Positions 34,901 to 42,097 of a stretch of DNA of 64,000 nucleotides are shown piece by piece. The notes beneath the pieces were generated by a model. That model ran no database searches, was not told where the DNA came from, and saw only the letters and a list, made by a program, of their open reading frames with translations. This DNA is from Ciona intestinalis (Eukaryota > Chordata > Ascidiacea > Phlebobranchia > Cionidae), in contig NW_004190436.2 of NCBI RefSeq assembly GCF_000224145.3, positions 1 through 64,000 on the forward strand. Reading direction: 5' to 3'. The stretch's first letter is position 1. Each line of letters starts with the position of its first letter. The position numbers and the translations under genes are program-made.

Positions 34901-37900
34901 TCAAATAATCAAATGGCTTTATTACAAAAAGGAGGTTTCATACATAGGTCATTTTCTCTTAAAAATCTTAGCCTATTACAATGTTTTTCTTTTTAGACAT
35001 CAGCAGACGCAAAAAAAAGCTGCAAGAACTTTGCCTAAAAAGCATGAGGTTTGTGGTTTTATGTATAGTTACAGTTGTATATAGTAAGGTAGGGAAAGAT
35101 GGGACGCGATAATAGAATCGCGTCCCATTTGGTAGTAAACAAAGAACATACCAGGAATTATAAAGCCATATTCTCATAACTTCCATATACCGTTGTTAAT
35201 TGTTTAAAACACGATCAGGATATTTAGATACTATGTGATAAAGGTGTTCTGTCTTTCCGCACCCTACTATATGTTATGGTTATGGTTTGTAAGTTAGGAA
35301 TTTCTGGTTCAGTTGTTATATTAATAATTCCGGTTCAGTTGTTATATTAATAATATTAAACAGTAGGCATAATATATTTATACATAACTTAGCCTGTGTT
35401 TAATACTGTAAGCCAAAATCATAGGAGACTGACAGTTTTTTGGGGGGATTTTCTGCATCAAATCAACTGAAAATAAAATCTGTTTTTAAAACAATTCTTT
35501 AAATTGCTCTTTTACCAGATCAGGTGTAAAATGCGAGTGATTTAATCTAGCGTGTGTTCAAACCTAACCTGATCATGTAAACAAGCTTAACATTCTGTTT
35601 AAAAATTGAAACCATTTATTGGCAGGTTGAGAAGCAGGACACATCAGATGATGAGTAAGTCTTANNNNNNNNNNNNNNNNNNNNNNNNNNNNNNNNNNNN
35701 NNNNNNNNNNNNNNTTTAAGTGCAAAACTGTTAAAGAGATGAATGAATGTAACTTACTCTTCCTCGCATGGCCGGAAAACGACAGTGGTTAAACACAGGT
35801 GTTCTGTTTCATACACCTTGTTGTCAGCTTTCGAGTTACCATGTATGTTACTTTGTGGTTGATTATTTTTTGGGGAATATTTTCATGTGTGGCTGGTAAT
35901 TTGGACAACCAACTGGGTTGAAGCAATTGCCTTTAACTGCCGGATTAAATGAAAAAATATTTATCAAACATGACATTTACTAATTTACAAAAGATATAGT
36001 AAGCTTTGGTGTTGCACAAGTATGCGCTATAAAGCATAACCAACTTTCAGATTTAAATAACTCCGTTAAGTGTTTTGTCCAAGGACACATTCGCCCACAA
36101 TGGCAGCAACGACAAGCCTTGAACCCATTACCTCTGAGTTAGAGTCAGGCGCACTGATCAACTGTGCTATGGCACCAGACAGAGTATGTGCAATTATAAA
36201 ATTGATGTTTGAGTGTTAATTGACAACACATTAACTTTATTGGTTTATATATTGAAGAACAAAATATCTTGCCTAATGTTACACCTTATAGAGAGGGCTT
36301 TTCTTGACCTCCCGATTACTAAGAAACATCCTTACATGTCATTAACCCTACAATAAACCCGTGGTTCCCAACACGTGGGGTGCCACCCAAAGTTGGGTCG
36401 CCTGATAATTTTTTTGGGTCGTTTGGTTTCGTCAGTTTGTCACGGTTGCGTTTAAATTAAATGTAACTTGGCTATTAAACATTCCAACAGGGGGTAGTGA
36501 ACAACCTAAACATGTTACAGAAGTAGAAGTGATTCATATTTACGATGTTTTCCTCAACCAAGCACTAAGCAGCATGTTTGTTACGTAATAGTAGGGATTT
36601 ACACAGGGATTCATTGCACCATAATAGCTATTTTTTGGCTGGCAATTGATAACGACAAAATAGCAATTCACACTTCGATTGTTTTCGTCATAATAGCGAT
36701 TGTCCCCTTGAATAGTTAACCTGCCAGTGCTTAAAAACAGGTTGGATATTTGCTTTTTACTTGCTATCAAAGTTTGTCACATAAACAAAAAAATTGTTAG
36801 AGCAGATCGTTGCAAAAGCTTTATGCTCATTTTTATTCGAACACAAATATTTTGCAGGAAAATTTTAGTTTTTTAGTGTTTTTTTGTTTTTTGTAAGAAT
36901 GTAAAACTGCCTATTGTCCGGGGCCGTAGCACAGTTGGTTAGCGCATCTGCCTCTAACCTAGAGGTAATCAGTTCACTCGTCGGTGCTACCAAAGTGGGC
37001 GTATGTGTCCTTGAGCAAGACACTTAACTGCAATTGCTCCAACCCAGTGGTCACTAATGGGTGTCCAAATTATTAGCCCCCCATGAAAAAAAAAAAATAC
37101 ATTCATTCATTCTTACATAGATGCAAAATATGCTACGGTTATAACCACCGCTAATTTAAACTGAGAATTAAAAGAAAACAGTTGTTAGTTGTATTTATAA
37201 TATAAAGACTAGCTTATATATGAAGCAATACACCAGATTCATGTTTTGTTTGGAGTGCTGAAACAGTAACACTGATATTAATACACAGAATCCTACATTA
37301 CATTGAAGCAGAGGTTTCAAAAGTGTTCAACAAAAGGCAAAAGCAGCGGCGTCGGTCGGTTAAGAGATTTGGAAGCATTTTCCGCACAAGCGCTTACAAG
37401 ATGCGTGAACTACAAACAAAATTCAGTGAAAAAAGGTATTTTTTGGGGGATCTAGTCACGCTTGACCCTGTAACACAGTGGTTACTGTAACACGCATCGT
37501 TTTCATGGTAAAGTAGTAATCTGGAAAATTCTGACTTGAAAGTCCTTACAACAAACGACGTACTCGTATTATATGATCAGTTATTTTGTTTAATAAGGCT
37601 TAGCTTTATGAGAACTCAAAGAGCAACCAGATTTAGTATGATAGTAGTATGATAGTTACCTAGGTGAAAACCAACAGTTTAAAATGATCGAAGACAAAAA
37701 ATACACGCAAACTGAGTAACGTGACAAATAGAACTAAAGCGAGAAACATAGGAATGTAGATTCGAGACGGCGCGCTGAACTAATTAAAGGCGCTGGAATA
37801 CATTACAAGAGTGACCAACCATGTTTGTTACTCTAGCAGAGGCTACTTTATTAAAAATGAAAGGAAAACACGTTAGAACTGTTACTGCTACCTTTAATAA

Positions 37901-38754
37901 CGCACAATATAAAAAGATATCACACAACACACTCGTCACTACTACTGCTGCATAACATTCAATTTGAACGGGAAAAATGGAGTCCATATTTGCTGATCGC
38001 GCGGTATCCAGATACTGCGTACATGAGTGATGGAATGAATGAATGAATGTAACTTACTTTATCCTCGCGTGGAAAAATGACAGTCGTTATTACAGGGGTT
38101 TAACACCTCGTGCTAGCTTACGAGTTACCATGTATGTTACTTTGTGGGTGGCGCGCTAACCACTATGCCACCGTGCCGGACACATTACATTATTATCCAG
38201 CTATTTCCGAATTTAGCATGCCGTGTTATAATGACTGTCATTTTCCGGCAATGCTATGGTAAGTTAAGTTACATTACGTTCATTTATCACCCCGTCAGAC
38301 ACATATGATAACAAAACTGCAAGATATAGCACTAACAGGCCAAACCAAGAATAGATTTCACGCTCTTGGTGCTTTAATTTATATAAACAAATTAAAAAGA
38401 ACAGTGTACAGATTCGTTTGACGCTGTTTTAATTTTGGGTGTATTTGTATATGTCCTTGAACAAGACACTTTACAGAGTTATTTAAATCTGAAAGTTAGA
38501 TATGTTTTATGGCGCATACTCATGCAACACCAAAGCTTTCTACTTCTTTTGTAAATTAGTAAAAGTCATTTTTGATAAATATTTTTTTTATTTAACCCGG
38601 CAGAATTAAAGGCATTCATGTTAACAAAAGAAAATTTGAGGAGATGGGAAACAATCAACAAATATTGATGGGTGAGATTAAAAGTTTCGAAGAAGACATG
38701 GTGGCCATGCAAATGAAGTGTCGCGGCATCGTGAATAAAGCATCTATGTCGTAA
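16336..38754 (+). CDS. SYCP2: Synaptonemal complex protein 2 (SYCP2/SYCP2L-like), 32 exons
   Basis: Axial/lateral-element protein of meiotic chromosomes; SYCP2 partners SYCP3 and HORMADs. Exons: 16336-16356, 17084-17206, 17758-17881, 18269-18357, 18694-18801, 19129-19229, 20106-20283, 21091-21140, 21542-21671, 22138-22186, 22671-22849, 23020-23103, 23548-23608, 24092-24180, 24859-24916, 25476-25615, 26110-26333, 26962-27083, 27780-27838, 28246-28401, 29311-29355, 30007-30097, 30779-30838, 31167-31291, 31765-31854, 32208-32267, 32782-32862, 33983-34041, 34997-35048, 35626-35654, 37289-37435, 38604-38754. Sum 3,135 nt, 1,044 residues; human SYCP2 has about 1,530, SYCP2L about 810. Residues 1-270 form the ARM-like domain (GDYDVQVGIVELLFRL is near-identical to vertebrate SYCP2); about 285-400 is the Spt16M-like domain. 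Then a Ser/Lys-rich linker, a basic NLS-like KRKRKKK at 667-673, and a C-terminal predicted coiled coil (ELQTKFSEKR..FEEMG..IKSFEEDM) ending KASMS-stop. Intron 27 looks U12-type. Exon 22's donor (GTAATA) and the stop were chosen by reading frame. A gap lies in intron 30. Confidence 0.88.
16369..16775. mobile_element. Terminal-inverted-repeat element in SYCP2 intron 1
   Basis: TACCCTTTTTGCTTGGTAAA at the left and ACCATGCAAAAAGGGTA at the right are inverted copies; the match runs to about 35 bp with AT-rich differences. 407 bp, no coding frame. The left end lies only 12 bp after the exon 1 donor. Confidence 0.75.
17413..17672. mobile_element. Foldback element in SYCP2 intron 2
   Basis: Outer arms TCTGCTGAGTATGGCAGG and ACTGCCATACTCTGCAGA are inverted copies. 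At the centre, CTCGCGCATGCAAAA (17601-17615) and its perfect inverse TTTTGCATGCGCGAG (17624-17638) face each other across 8 bases. Confidence 0.75.
19284..19565 (+). repeat. SINE copy, nearly full length
   Basis: tRNA-like head (CGCTGTGGCATAGTAGTTAA; box-B-like GGTTATGGGTTAAAA), body and CGGGCCACCAGAGGATAAAG tail. In SYCP2 intron 6. Confidence 0.85.
19672..20004 (-). repeat. SINE copy, full length
   Basis: Clean reverse-strand copy from the ATTC tail (about 19672) to the head GTCCGGCACCATGG ending at 20004. A good reference copy: it contains box A/B-like segments, the GTGTCCTTGCACAAGACACT core and the CCTCGCGTGGCCGGAAAACG tail. Confidence 0.9.
20555..20857 (-). repeat. SINE copies, two partial pieces
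   Basis: Head-side piece 20555-20692 and tail-side piece 20729-20857 on the minus strand, with short unrelated DNA between. In SYCP2 intron 7. Confidence 0.8.
21222..21470 (+). repeat. SINE copy, 3' end lost
   Basis: Head CACTGTAGACTGTAGCACAG, body to GTAACATACTTGGTAACTGG. In SYCP2 intron 8. Confidence 0.85.
21712..21998 (+). repeat. SINE copy, full length
   Basis: GAGCCATAGTGCTTTGCACG head to AAAGTAAGTTACATTCATTC tail, in SYCP2 intron 9. Confidence 0.85.
22240..22345 (-). repeat. SINE 3' part
   Basis: GGCTGAGCAACGACAGTC..TTTTACACCTCATGCTGC..GAGTTACC, reverse-strand tail half in SYCP2 intron 10. Confidence 0.75.
22884..22952. mobile_element. Internally deleted MITE of the GTGGGGGAAGATGGGACA family
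   Basis: GCCGGGTGGGGGAAAGACC joined almost directly to AAAAGATGTTCTGTCTCCCC, so only the two ends remain. Followed by a (TA)n run in SYCP2 intron 11. Confidence 0.7.
23310..23450. repeat. Short tandem repeat, about 30-33-bp unit
   Basis: Four to five units of TTTGTTTTACCCAAAAAGTT with drift; in SYCP2 intron 12. Confidence 0.75.
24446..24600 (+). repeat. Tail of the long-form SINE
   Basis: GAGTACGAGTTCGCAGATAT ... CACCCATACAGAATAAAA matches the distal part of the 33226 copy, with GGCGTACCAGGGTGTTT doubled. Another piece follows at 24735-24815. In SYCP2 intron 14. Confidence 0.75.
24945..25240. mobile_element. MITE of the GTGGGGGAAGATGGGACA family, split by a SINE
   Basis: Left end ATAGTAGGGTGGGACAAGTT at 24948 and the right part from 25132 (GTTAATTATTCAAACAGG, TTATGTGCTAACGGTATGCA) belong to one element; between them lies a partial plus-strand SINE (25020-25128). 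Confidence 0.75.
25655..25965 (-). repeat. SINE copy, disrupted
   Basis: CTTCCTCGCGTGGCTGGAAA ... CCATTAGTGACCACTGGGTT in reverse orientation to about 25850; a separate plus-oriented tail AGGATAAAGTAAGTTACATT lies at 25937-25962. In SYCP2 intron 16. Confidence 0.75.
26343..26944 (+). repeat. SINE copy interrupted by a hAT-like insertion
   Basis: Head CACCGCTATGGCAAAGTTG to GGCTAGAG at 26397, then the insertion, then the SINE resumes with TATATCAGTTACAAGG and runs to TAGTTACATTCATTCATTT. Its end is 17 bases before SYCP2 exon 18. Confidence 0.85.
26398..26633. mobile_element. hAT-like MITE nested in a SINE
   Basis: 236 bp with ends CCGCGTTTTTTAAATTGGGG and (inverse) CAGTGGTTCTTAAACTTGG, flanked by the perfect 8-bp duplication GGCTAGAG (26390-26397 and 26634-26641). 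The end sequence resembles hAT ends that are widespread in animals. Confidence 0.9.
27276..27545 (+). repeat. SINE copy
   Basis: CTCTTTGGTGCTATGGCTAC to GGCCACGCATGGATAAAGTA; head shortened. In SYCP2 intron 18. Confidence 0.85.
27813..27904. repeat. 46-bp tandem duplication over an exon-intron border
   Basis: 27813-27858 and 27859-27904 are identical but for one base (CAAGCGAGG vs CAAGAGAGG). The unit contains the last 26 bases of SYCP2 exon 19 plus its donor CCA|GTAAGTGTG, so a second complete donor stands 46 bp downstream. Confidence 0.9.
28475..28668 (-). repeat. SINE copy cut by a gap
   Basis: AATCAATGAATGTAGCTTAC to AATTGGACAACGCATTAGTG, then N. In SYCP2 intron 20. Confidence 0.85.
28669..28793. 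other. Assembly gap, 125 N
   Basis: Gap within SYCP2 intron 20. Exons 20 and 21 join in phase, so no exon need be missing. Confidence 0.99.
28794..29152. mobile_element. Right end of a hAT-type transposon with GATAATCGG palindromes
   Basis: 29053-29150 is packed with CCGATAATATCGGCCG, GCCGATAATCGG, CGGCCGATATATCGGC and ACCGATAATCGGTCGTGCTC. Palindromic CCGATA clusters of this kind next to TAGAGCACGACCGAT are known at hAT termini. The left end would be in or beyond the gap. The DNA upstream is CpG-rich (GACGCGTAAAGACGCGTAAG), unlike its surroundings. Confidence 0.6.
29837..29995 (+). repeat. SINE piece
   Basis: TTGTCCGAATTGTCAGG ... AACAACGACTGTTGTTGCTC ... AAGTTACTTTCATCCATT; ends just before SYCP2 exon 22. 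Confidence 0.75.
30937..31040 (+). repeat. SINE with internal deletion
   Basis: tRNA-like head TTGTCCGACGCTGTGGCAAA through GGTTCAAGGCTTGTCAGCCA joined straight to AATAAAGTAAGTTACACTCA; the whole body is missing. Confidence 0.85.
32046..32170 (+). repeat. SINE 3' part
   Basis: AACCTACATGGTAACTTGTA to GATAAAGTAAGTTACATTCA, 38 bp before SYCP2 exon 26. Confidence 0.85.
32922..33222 (-). repeat. SINE copy, full length
   Basis: ACTTGAATGAATGTTACTTG to CTTTACACAAGGGCAC. Inside the AT-AC intron, almost abutting the next, opposite SINE. Confidence 0.85.
33226..33745 (+). repeat. Long-form SINE plus a partial ordinary SINE tail
   Basis: Head CTGGCTCCATGGCTTAGTGG; body; then AGACGAGGATAAAC, one AGTTCACAGATATAGTTTGC unit, and TACCACACCCATACAGAATA as its end at about 33650. 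A normal SINE tail (GTGTTATACCAACTGTTGTT ... AAGCAAGTTACAAC) follows to 33745. Confidence 0.8.
34066..34246. mobile_element. MITE of the GTGGGGGAAGATGGGACA family
   Basis: ATAGTATGGGGGGGATGGGA to AAAGGTGTCCTATCTTCCCC..CTACTAT. In SYCP2 intron 28. Confidence 0.85.
34476..34655. mobile_element. MITE of the GTGGGGGAAGATGGGACA family
   Basis: ATAGTAGGGTGTGGAAAGAT to TACTAAAGGTATCCCGGCC; second copy in the same intron. Confidence 0.8.
35078..35273. mobile_element. MITE copy carrying a new hairpin
   Basis: TATAGTAAGGTAGGGAAAGA to CTTTCCGCACCCTACTATA. In place of the usual ACACCTTTTCATTCTATTTT it has GGGACGCGAT (35101-35110), 6 bases, and the perfect inverse ATCGCGTCCC (35117-35126). Confidence 0.85.
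35665..35714. other. Assembly gap, 50 N
   Basis: Gap 10 bases after the exon 30 donor of SYCP2. Exons 30 and 31 are in phase (GA|A), so no missing exon is required, though a phase-neutral one cannot be excluded. Confidence 0.99.
35736..36182 (-). repeat. SINE copy with a 127-bp insertion
   Basis: Tail GAATGAATGTAACTTACTCT, body to 35934, then foreign DNA (about 35937-36063, ATTAAATGAAAAAATATTTA ... TTTAAATAACTCCG), then SINE core and head to GTGCTATGGCACCAGAC. TTAA stands at both insertion borders. Confidence 0.85.
36916..37112 (+). repeat. SINE copy with 3' deletion
   Basis: Very well-kept head GTCCGGGGCCGTAGCACAGT and TAGAGGTAATCAGTTC; the body ends at CCATG plus an A run, then TACATTCATTCATTC. 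Confidence 0.85.
38035..38290. repeat. Two shortened SINE pieces in opposite orientation
   Basis: 38035-38183 (minus; tail joined to GGCGCGCTAACCACTATGCC head) and 38205-38290 (plus; tail only, GTGTTATAATGACTGTCATT). In SYCP2 intron 31. Confidence 0.8.
38443..38615 (+). mobile_element. SINE core with TTAA-flanked insertion, reaching the SYCP2 exon 32 acceptor
   Basis: TATATGTCCTTGAACAAGAC is SINE core; from 38474 the 127-bp insertion seen at 35937 follows in the inverted orientation (GAGTTATTTAAATCTGAAAG ... TTTAACCCGGCAG). The next bases, AATTAAAGGCA, still resemble the SINE (TTAAAGGCAATTG) yet are the first bases of exon 32. Confidence 0.75.
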
Positions 38755-38763
38755 GTTTTAAAT

Positions 38764-39031
38764 GAATTCAACACCTTACGTTATCCTCTCGTGGTTCGAA
38801 AACGATAGTCGTTATATCACGGGTGTTCTGTTTTATGCAGCTTGTGCCAGCTTATGAGTTACCATTTATGTTACTTTGTGGAAATTGTGGGTGATTATTT
38901 TTTAGGATTTTTTTAAATTATGTATGACCGATAATTTGGACAACCCATTAATGACTGCTGCTGGGTTCGAGCAATTGCCGTTAAGTGTCTTGCTCAAGGA
39001 CACATACGCCCACAATGGTAGCAGCGGTTTT
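38764..39031 (-). repeat. SINE copy
   Basis: ACCTTACGTTATCCTCTCGT to CGCCCACAATGGTAGCAGCG; starts 10 bases after the SYCP2 stop codon, so it may form part of the 3' UTR. Confidence 0.85.
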
Positions 39032-39353
39032 AATTTATGATGGTTCGTATTACCCTGGGTACGGGCGCTAAAAAACTAGCCTGCACGGTTTGTATGGGTC
39101 ACTTATTAAAATTAAGCTACCCCTGTAATTGTAAATAAGTGCGTCCTGTTTATCGCTTATTTTTTTTTGCAAATTTTAAGCAACTTTACGAAATATGTGC
39201 GGATTATGCTTGGACTACACGCAAACGTCTTCAACGTGAAAGTAATGTTTTTTTATTTGAATAATTAGCGACAAATTTACTGTTTGATCAAAATCGCTGG
39301 ATTTGGTAGATTAAACCTTACGAAGTACCATGGTGGATTTTTACAGTAAACAT

Positions 39354-39556
39354 TGTAGTGTTTTGGTTTAATGCTAACGCCATCAAGTGATTGTAAATTG
39401 TTAATGTGCAACAACTTATCGCCTCGTGTATGAAATTATGACAATAGATTAGAATTCTAATAATACTGTAACCGAATAAGTGTGTAACTTCATAATAAAC
39501 CATTTGAATCTGTATTCATCGGCTGTGATCGATCCTAAGCGTAATAGAATACTACA
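39354..39556 (+). mobile_element. Gypsy-type LTR, 203 bp
   Basis: Begins TGTAGTGTTTTGG and ends ATACTACA, so the ends are inverted copies (TGTAGT/ACTACA) as in LTRs. AATAAA lies near 39493. Two bases after it comes a primer-binding-site-like TGGCGACGAGGAT (39559), which fits the 3' end of a tRNA. Confidence 0.75.
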
Positions 39557-39569
39557 TCTGGCGACGAGG

Positions 39570-39690
39570 ATGGCCGAAGGCAATACAGAGACGCCAAGAG
39601 GTTTATCAAACTTTGACGTGCACGCACGTACATCAAATTTAGCCGAGTTGTGGGAGGAATGGAGAAGTGAGTTCGAAGTCTACATAGTCG
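39570..39690 (+). pseudogene. Start of a Ty3/gypsy gag, cut by a gap
   Basis: ATG at 39570 opens MAEGNTETPRGLSNFDVHAR and then LAELWEEWRSEFEVYIV, the typical start of gypsy gag proteins (F-D ... W-x2-W-x3-FE-x-Y). It runs into N at 39691. Whether the rest of the element exists in the gap is unknown. Confidence 0.7.
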
Positions 39691-39815
39691 NNNNNNNNNN
39701 NNNNNNNNNNNNNNNNNNNNNNNNNNNNNNNNNNNNNNNNNNNNNNNNNNNNNNNNNNNNNNNNNNNNNNNNNNNNNNNNNNNNNNNNNNNNNNNNNNNN
39801 NNNNNNNNNNNNNNN
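39691..39815. other. Assembly gap, 125 N
   Basis: Separates the gypsy gag start from the inverted-repeat element. Its true length could be kilobases. Confidence 0.99.
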
Positions 39816-40313
39816 AAAGAAGACGGAAAAATTTTTCCGCTAGAGGCGGTAATTATTTAAAATTAAAAAATACGAAAAAACGAACAAAACAGCACTACAA
39901 AGTGTTAATAAGTGTAAAACAAATTAATTAAATAATAAAAATACCTTTCCAAATACATAAAACACTAGTAAGAACATATTTCCCACATTAGGTCGGTTAT
40001 ATACGCTCTTTCGTTGTGTTAACTGTCGTCGAGTCTGTGGTGTAGCGGTTTGCGTGCGGTCGTAAACTCTCTTTGTTTCATTTTTACCGGGTTCGAGTCC
40101 CGCACAATGGAATACTTTTTTTATCTTTTTTTTTCAAGTTTTTTTTTTGTTTGACGAGTTTGGGGTTAGGAGTGGGAGGTTAGGGGTTAGGGGTTAGGGG
40201 TTAGGGGTTTATATCTTATGTGTATAAACCGTGAAACTAACTGCTCCCCATAAAATAGAGAAACGAATTTGTCATCGCCTCCTAGCGGAAAATTTTTTCC
40301 GTCTTCTCTGTAT
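39816..40313. mobile_element. Terminal-inverted-repeat element with tRNA-like boxes and telomere-like repeat
   Basis: Left arm AGAAGACGGAAAAATTTTTC then CGCTAGAGGCGG, right arm CATCGCCTCCTAGCGG then AAAATTTTTTCCGTCTTCTC: inverted copies of about 33 bp. Inside, 40034-40107 has TGGTGTAGCGG (perfect box A) and GGGTTCGAGTCCC (box B), but no acceptor stem can be folded, so it is not a functional tRNA gene. 40162-40210 has five GGGGTTA-type repeats. The left border may lie in the gap. Confidence 0.75.
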
Positions 40314-40997
40314 AGCTCCATGTGTAATCTTTTAGCTGGTACTGGTAATCACATTCACTGATTAGTAATTTTTGGCCCCTAGGCCTCCCTGATACTCACT
40401 GTGTATTTTTTTGGCAAAAATATTGGTTATTTGTGTCGAAAATTGACTTTAAAATGAAGGAAACACAGGTGTTGTTACAATAGCTTTATGTTACGTATAA
40501 TACTGTATCACTACCATATAAGCTTGCAATTCAGACCATTTTTTTGTTATAATAAGTGACTAAAAATGATAGCAAAGGTGCACAGCCTTAATATAAAAAA
40601 AAAAAACAGAAACAAATTTTCTCTACGCATTAAGGTGCATATCTAACAGATAACCATGACACAACAAAGTACTTTGTTTTTAACTAAAGCTAGGTAAAAA
40701 GTATTTGGGGAATATGGCATAAGAATCTTACTTTTGTTTAATTCATGAGACGTATCACAATACCATGGTAACCAAAATATTTGACTATGGTGTCAAATTA
40801 AACATGATAAAAAAATAAACAGCAAACTCTATACAGTGGTAAGCAAGTTGAAAGATTAATTGCAAATATCACTTTACTGCTTTTCTCAGTAGTTAATGGG
40901 GTTTGGTTACCATGCCATACCTTAATTTTGGTCTGCTAACAATGTTTTTAAAGTCGTAATATGTACCCTATTATATATTTACTTATTACTTCTTTAG

Positions 40998-42097
40998 CAT
41001 TGAAAGAAACAAGAACCCTACTTACTAAAACTGGTGAAGATTTAACAAGCAAATTTGGGGAATCTTTTCAAGAGTCTAGGGATGCCTTGGAAACATCTGT
41101 TGAAGATGATAAAAATTTAAACAGCATTGATCCGACAACGACATCTGTAACGCATAATCTTGAAGGCATGAACAATAATGAACATAGAAATGATGTAATT
41201 ATAAAAGAAGAGGTACCACAATCGTTTAGTCAAATTCAACAGCTGCTAAGTAGTTTCACTTATCAGCAAAACAGTTTTAAACAGACTTTGAAGGAATACC
41301 AATGCACAGTTTGTGAAAGCCGGCTATCCTCCTCAAGAAATCTGAAACGACACATGACAATTCACTCCGATGAGAAGCCTCATACTTGCCATCAATGTGG
41401 TAAAGCATTTGCACGGACCGAGTATCTTTCTGCACATAGAGCAACTCATATGAAGGAGAAAATGTTCAAATGTTTGCTGTGTGACAAATCTTATACACAG
41501 TCTGGAACTCTAGCTGCTCATATGAATCTCCATGACAGAAACAATCCTTACAAATGCACTGTTTGTGATAAAGACTTCACAAGACCATCTGATGTTGTGC
41601 GACACATGCCTATTCATTGGAACAGGGGATGCTATGAGTGTGAAGCTTGTGGAGATGTCTTTTCTCGCTCTTCAGGTCTAAAGTTTCATATGTTAATGCA
41701 CGATCCTAGTAACCCTTTAACTTGTATGTTATGTAAGAGCTCCTTTTTTGACGGGGAAAAATTTAAAGATCATACAAAACAACATGTACAACGTAGGCCT
41801 TACAAATGCTCAACATGTCGGATGGCTTTTTCAAAGAAGGAAAGTTTAGAAAAGCATGAGCCTGTACACACTGGTGACTCCAGCATGATTTCTCATAATT
41901 GTCCAACTTGCAACAAAGCTTGTGCCTTTTCTTCTGACTTGATACGGCATATGAGGGTACACACCAAAGAAAAACCATATTCTTGTCAAGTTTGCAATAA
42001 AACGTTCACAAGAGCTCATTCTAGGAATGTTCACATTCAAAATATGCACTGTAATAAAAACGTGGATAATAATAGCTTGAATGCAATGAATGTTTGA
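40998..42097 (+). CDS. C2H2 zinc-finger protein, nine fingers
   Basis: Nuclear DNA-binding protein of the C2H2 class, probably a transcription factor. The frame is open from 40961, but TTACTTATTACTTCTTTAG ends at 40997 as a strong acceptor, so the exon probably starts at 40998. The first in-frame ATG after it is at 41168; upstream codons look coding (acidic, Thr-rich), so an unseen 5' exon is possible. Nine C-x2-C-x12-H-x3-5-H fingers run from 41298 to about 42050 (the first YQCTVCESRL, the last YSCQVCNKTF). Finger 6 is atypical (CMLCKSSFFDGEKFKDHTKQH is compressed around its hydrophobic core). Linkers are mostly not TGEKP (DRNNPYKC, DPSNPLTC). No KRAB, BTB or SCAN domain seen. Stop TGA at 42095. 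No orthologue could be named. Confidence 0.85.

Noticed and set aside
36355..36510. hAT-like start GTGGTTCCCAACACGTGGGG
   Set aside because: Resembles hAT ends, but no matching other end or target duplication was found.
38751..38760. Donor-like GTAAGT at the SYCP2 end, which could mean further exons
   Set aside because: The frame reaches TAA at once (TCG TAA), and no further coiled-coil exon was seen before the LTR; still possible, so the stop is stated as a choice.
40024..40110. tRNA gene suggested by box A TGGTGTAGCGG and box B GGGTTCGAGTCCC
   Set aside because: No acceptor-stem pairing, a weak D stem and no sensible anticodon arm; tRNA-like promoter only.
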